A stretch of 64,000 nucleotides of DNA. It comes from Gonatopus flavifemur. Taxonomy: Eukaryota > Arthropoda > Insecta > Hymenoptera > Dryinidae. The position numbers and the translations under genes are program-made. Below the pieces are notes generated by a model. That model worked only from the letters and a program-made list of their open reading frames with translations. It made no database searches and was not told the origin of the DNA. Where the stretch lies: the NCBI GenBank assembly GCA_018340375.1, contig JAFFJZ010000001.1, positions 46,740,001 to 46,804,000 of the forward strand, written 5' to 3'. This document shows positions 59,614-64,000 of the stretch, piece by piece. Every line of letters begins with the position of its first letter. Position 1 is the first letter of the stretch.

Positions 59614-60900
59614 CAGGTTGGTTGAAAAGTTTCTGCGCTCGAAATGAAAGAATACTGTTCTTGTTACGAAATATATTTTTTTATTCAATATAATCTCCTA
59701 GAAGCCCAATACACTTGTTCCAATGATCTTCCAATAATTTTATCCCATCCTTATAATGGTTTTCCGGAAGCTCTGCAAAATAACCGTCTACGGCTGCTAT
59801 GGCCTCTTCATTCGACGAAAAATGCTTTCCACGAACGAATTGTTTGAGATTTCTGAAGAGATAGTAATCGCTAGGAGCCAAATCTGGCGAATACGGTGGA
59901 TGTTCAAGCGATTCGTACTTGAGTTCTTTGAATTTAGCCATCGTCAAAACACTTTTGTGAGCAGGTGCATTATCTTGATGAAAAATGATTTTTTTCTTCT
60001 TTAAACCAGGTCTTTTCTCACGAATTTTTCCATCCAGCTGATCCAAAAGGCTGCAGTAATATTCGGAGTTGATTGTTTTACCTTTCTGAAGATAATCAAT
60101 GAACAAAATTCCTTTTGCATCCCAAAAAACTGATGCCATAACCTTTGCTGATCGTTGTGACTTCACCTGCTTTGGAGCTGAACAACCAGCTTCAGTCCAC
60201 TGTAAACGTTCTTGTTTCAATTTAGGATCATGGTGGTAGATCCAAGTCTCATCCATAGTTATAAAACGACGCAAGAAGTTGGTTTTATTCTGCTTAAAAC
60301 GCTCCAAATTACGCTGAGAAATTTGTTTTCGATCCAGTTTTTGTTGAATTGTTAACGTGTGCGGCACTAACTTTCCAAACAATTTTTTCATACGTAATTC
60401 TTCATGTAAAATATGGAGTACTCGTTCGTCTGAGATGCCTATGGCATTAGCAATTTCACGCTTAGTCAAACTTGGATCTTCACTAACCATATTATGTACA
60501 TGCTCAATGATTTCTGCTGTGGTTGCAGTTTTTGGTCGTCCTTCGCGTGGATCGTCTTCAAGGCTAGTACGACCACGTTTAAATTCACCAGCCCAGAATT
60601 CAACGGTGCGTTTTGAAGGTGAGGACTCCTTATACACTTCTAACAATTGTTCATAAATTTCCTTTGCTTTTAAACCCTTCAAAACAAAGAATCTAATGAC
60701 TGCACGATATTCAATTTTTTCCATATTAAGAAAAATCAATGACACGTCAACTTCAAATGGCTTGTAAACAAAGAATGAATTGACAGAATGACTTGTAACT
60801 TTGCATGTGTTCTCAGGACAGATATACCAACTTGAGAAAAAAAAGTTTTGAACTAGCAGTGCTATCTCTTGGTGAGCGCAGGAACTTTTCAACCAACCTG
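59614..60900 (-). mobile_element. Apparently complete mariner element
   Basis: 1287 bp flanked by TA (59612-59613 and 60901-60902). TIRs begin CAGGTTGGTTGAAAAGTT and extend about 27 bp (next base T or C, then CTGCGCTC), with a single mismatch between ends. Together with the intact transposase this is the youngest autonomous-looking element in the window. The CAGGTTGG start recalls the irritans/Himar-type TIR. Confidence 0.96.
59681..60724 (-). CDS. Mariner transposase, intact (347 aa)
   Basis: DNA cut-and-paste transposase of the Tc1/mariner superfamily. The start is set at the Met of MEKIEYRAVIRFF (60724), which gives the usual length of about 345-350; the open frame extends 56 codons upstream into the TIR, but that part is not family-like. 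Two N-terminal helix-turn-helix domains (about residues 5-45 and 85-110) flank the GRPKTA linker (62-67). VPHTL (120-124) occupies the place of the usual WVPHEL motif. The catalytic DD34D triad is complete: D158 (TMDETWIYH), D251 (HQDNAPAH) and D286 (PDLAPSDYYLF), with 34 residues between the last two. No stop or frameshift. It would bind its own TIRs and insert at TA. Whether it is expressed cannot be judged. Confidence 0.96.
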   Translation of the reverse strand: MEKIEYRAVIRFFVLKGLKAKEIYEQLLEVYKESSPSKRTVEFWAGEFKRGRTSLEDDPREGRPKTATTAEIIEHVHNMVSEDPSLTKREIANAIGISDERVLHILHEELRMKKLFGKLVPHTLTIQQKLDRKQISQRNLERFKQNKTNFLRRFITMDETWIYHHDPKLKQERLQWTEAGCSAPKQVKSQRSAKVMASVFWDAKGILFIDYLQKGKTINSEYYCSLLDQLDGKIREKRPGLKKKKIIFHQDNAPAHKSVLTMAKFKELKYESLEHPPYSPDLAPSDYYLFRNLKQFVRGKHFSSNEEAIAAVDGYFAELPENHYKDGIKLLEDHWNKCIGLLGDYIE

Positions 60901-60902
60901 TA

Positions 60903-61949
60903 ATGTGTTAACTTATATCATATAGTTAATTGTCAAACCGTAAACGACTTCAAAGTGTCCATGATTGTACAATCATTGAACCACTTTGTTTTCTGGGTAG
61001 CGAAGTAATTCACCGTTATTTAATTATGCTGTTATACTGATGAGAAAACCAGTGAGATACCCAAAAATAGTTTACGACAGGTAATTTGGCATCACTGATT
61101 TTACGTACTCCAAACATACGTACGGACTACCCTCAATGTTCCACTTTACGCTCGATATACGCTTAAATCCACGTTCCAAATACTTCATGATTATTGTCTG
61201 ATACACGCCTCTTTTTCATCGGGATAGTTTCTCATTTTGGTTATATGATGGAAAGAATCTTTGAAACAATGTGAGATTATTACGAACTCGTGATCGGTCT
61301 TTTCAAAGAAGTTGACGTCCTCCAAGAGGATTTAGAAAAAGAGAAAAATTTATGAATGATTTATGTGTATAAGAGCAGAGAAGTCAAGGTAAAATATTTG
61401 TCTTTATTTTGTCTATCATATGTCAATTCAAGTTTCAACAGTTCTTCAAAAATCCATGAGAATTCGTTACAAGGGTATGAAACTTCCAGAGGAAAATGAA
61501 TTTTTTAGAAAACCTCTCTACCATCTAGGATGACTTAAATGCAGAATCATGTCGAAATTCCCACTTCATTCATAAGAAATCAAATTACACTAATTTAATT
61601 ATTCGAGTTTTGTTGTTATTATTGCAGAAGCAATTAAATTTTTATACTTTCGCGAAAATTGATTGAAATTCCGTACAAAAGGAAAGAAAGTGAGGTTGTT
61701 CAACTATGAATTCCTGTAGCACAGCAGTTTAGGTAACATGCATGTATAACGGAAAAACATTTCACAGGCGACTATACTTCCGGCGATACTCTATCTCTTT
61801 ATACACAGTTGAGTGCTAATGAGTGACATAAAGCACAATGAGATCAGAATCTCAATTTTTTTCTTTCAACCATATCACCGAATCATGAAACTGTGTTAAT
61901 GAAAATGAGGAATCAGAAAGAATCAATAACTTTTCCCTGAAATTGTATA
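60903..61949. other. AT-rich non-coding stretch
   Basis: No gene was recognised. ATTGTACAATCATTGA occurs here (near 60963) and also left of the mariner (near 59550), in the same orientation. Confidence 0.4.
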
Positions 61950-62211
61950 CACGGAAGAAATTGGTGATCCAAATTTTCGTTAACCAGTATGTCACTTTGG
62001 GACGAGGCGGAAGTTCAAAAAGAATTCGTACACTGGATTTTAATAATTCGTTGACTCTTTCCATTAGTTCGACGATCAGAATGGAGAGTGAATTCCATTG
62101 GTGAAACAATGAACAAAGTCAATGATTTATCAAAATCCAGTGTACGAATTTTTCTCAAATTTGTGCTCCGTCCAAAAGTGAACGAAAATTTGGATCACTA
62201 ATTTTTTCCGT
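61950..62211. mobile_element. Foldback MITE with (A)ACGGAA ends
   Basis: Left ACGGAAGAAATTGGTGATCC with AAATTTTCGTT, and further in GAATTCGTACACTGGATTTT, are mirrored by the right arm (AAAATCCAGTGTACGAATTT ... GGATCACTAATTTTTTCCGT). Arms are about 100 bp with moderate divergence. No coding capacity. Confidence 0.85.
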
Positions 62212-64000
62212 TCATCTTGGATTTATTTTCTATGGAAAAAACGATTTCCCCAGGATCACAAGACGAAATCCGTCACTGCGAGAAAAAACTTTCCATATTT
62301 TTTACTGTAAATATCACCAAAGCATGCCCGTGAGATAACACGTGGAATCGTTTCATCATAGTTTTATCCCTGTGATAAACAGTGCCTGGCTTAGTCCTAG
62401 TCTGATTTACATCAACCCATTTATAATGTTCAATACATAACTTCACACACATGGAGAAAACAATTTGCCAAAAATTACCATCATTTTTAGGATTAAGCAT
62501 GACTCTTGTCCACGTCAAATTATTTACTTGAAAATATCTACTTCGGCGGGAAAGTCTAACACATACAGGAAGTCCAATCATGGTACACAGGGGATAACCG
62601 CCCAATATGTGGCTCCTGTTGTATGAACAATGATTGTTTTCCCATTGCTGGTCAAGATATGGCCCATCACTGGCTGACAAGATATTCAGACATCAAACCC
62701 CTTGATAATTCGCCCATCGCTGGGACAGTTATCTTTTCTATCATTGGCCGTTTATTGCTGGGCCTAAGTTATTATCCAGCAGTCAATCATTGATGGGTGA
62801 CATTCCTGTACGATTAATTCCGACTATAGCCCAGTCATGAGCCATCGTTGAGCCGATCCTGATACCTTATTAGGAAAGCAAGTGGAAACCTCACTCTTCC
62901 CAATGTAGAGAATACTTTTCAGCAAGTGACAAACGTATCGACACGTCTGACGAAGAGTAGCATAGTTCACAAAATTTGACGACGACCAGCACAGCTAATG
63001 AATTCTAACAAAGTTCTACAGAACTCATGGACTTTAACGAAGGGTAGGAAATATTCAAAATGATATATTCATGCACATCCATCTCAAGACTTACCGAAAT
63101 TTTTCAATAGATTCCCATGAGTCTTGAGTTGGATCTCCAAGTTTGTAATATCAGACAGAAACCATTGGGAAGTTGATTAATTTTCAACTGTATTTTATGT
63201 AAGAGGCACCAAACAGATCCAATAAACTCATCCTCATGGTTTCTATCCGACATTTAGAGCAAGGTTATAGTCTCCGTAAAAACTTCAACTGTGGTGCTAT
63301 CCTTAAAGGGGAATGTAAGTTGTGCTAGTTTTCGTGGAAACCTGAGCTGTGCCATTACTCGCCAGAGGCATCTATGTGTTCCGAAAGAAGTGGTATTCCT
63401 CTCTTCAGAGTTTCATTTCACAATTTGAAACTCAATCCAATAATAACACTGAAGCACACGAAAATCCAGGATCACTAGTTGTACACATATCGATCTCAAC
63501 TTTCATACTTTTATATTCAAGTATCTTGTTCCCCTTATTTTCCTCCGTTCTTTGTTTTAGATCTCGAATGTGCAATGGAAGATAGTTACGAAGTCCTTGC
63601 CGCTGCAGAAGCATCGAATTAGAGGTCGGTGAGAATTGATAGGGCGATTGCTGCATCGGTCGCAAGGCGTGGTTCGAGGTCCGTCAAACGACTAACCAAG
63701 AAAACCGAATGCATTTCGATTCTCCATACGTTCTCATCCATCTTGTATATATTCTTTCTCGATTCCCTTCGTATATCCTACTTCTCGAGATGAAACCAAG
63801 ATGATTTCTTGCAGCTTTGACTTACCAACTAAATTATAGATCTCATATCACTTCCTAGACTCCAACTGGTTTCATTGATCAAAACCTCCTTCCGATTCGA
63901 CAGAAAATGAATCCTTCTCGCAAAATCGAATGGAAAAGAATCATCGGAAGACGTCTATTTCAATTAATTGACGTAAAAAGTACAAACCTATCGATTCTCC
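62212..64000. other. Non-coding stretch to window end
   Basis: No gene was recognised. 62640-62860 contains several copies of CCCAT(T/C)(A/G)CTGG-like motifs in both orientations, probably an eroded repeat. The open frames at 62273-62680 and 63349-63585 have no recognisable domains. Confidence 0.4.

Noticed and set aside
60725..60892. 56-codon upstream extension of the intact transposase
   Set aside because: It runs into the TIR and lacks similarity to mariner N-termini. The Met at 60724 gives the family's normal length.
63550..63616. Possible short terminal exon (acceptor TTTTAG, then a frame ending LAAAEASN and stop)
   Set aside because: Only about 20 codons, no recognisable domain and no upstream partner exon in the window.

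Overview
The window is eukaryotic and most likely from an insect genome. It is AT-rich and gene-poor, with small GC-rich islands, GT-AG introns, many mariner and MITE insertions, and one recognisable multi-exon developmental gene. The high A+T with CpG-containing islands and the mix of short inverted-repeat elements suggest a hymenopteran, but that assignment is an inference.

The only confident cellular gene is a bHLH-Orange transcriptional repressor of the Hairy/Deadpan/HES family on the + strand. Its coding exons are 42076-42270, 50410-50637 and 52506-53573. All junctions are phase 0, and the 496-residue product ends in WRPW. Intron 1 is 8.1 kb and holds a possible alternative first coding exon (44561-44650) and a perfect HES-type site GGCACGTGCC (45202-45211). 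The GC-rich stretch 40680-42075 is the likely promoter and 5' UTR. Two polyadenylation signals follow the stop.

Four mariner-family elements of different ages are present. 59614-60900 looks complete: an intact 347-aa transposase, near-identical terminal inverted repeats (TIRs) and TA flanks. 13064-14348 is full length, but its transposase has one internal TGA and has lost its normal stop. 37210-38210 is frameshifted. About 5150-5690 is a fossil. Around them lie many non-autonomous elements: a hAT-type MITE with a perfect 8-bp target duplication, a mariner nested inside a palindromic MITE, foldback elements at 9.7, 17.9, 33.4 and 62.0 kb, several families present in two or more copies, and a GC-rich multi-hairpin array at 57.5-58.1 kb next to two further TIR elements.

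Region by region: 1-40 kb has no recognisable cellular coding gene. It is AT-rich DNA with GC-rich low-complexity islands near 2.0-3.3, 16.4-17.0, 20.4-20.8, 28.6-29.3 and 34.5-34.9 kb, plus transposon debris. 40.7-53.8 kb is the HES-family locus. 53.8-64 kb is AT-rich DNA rich in transposons. No rRNA, tRNA or CRISPR array was recognised. All boundaries were read by eye, so repeat edges are approximate unless a target duplication is given.
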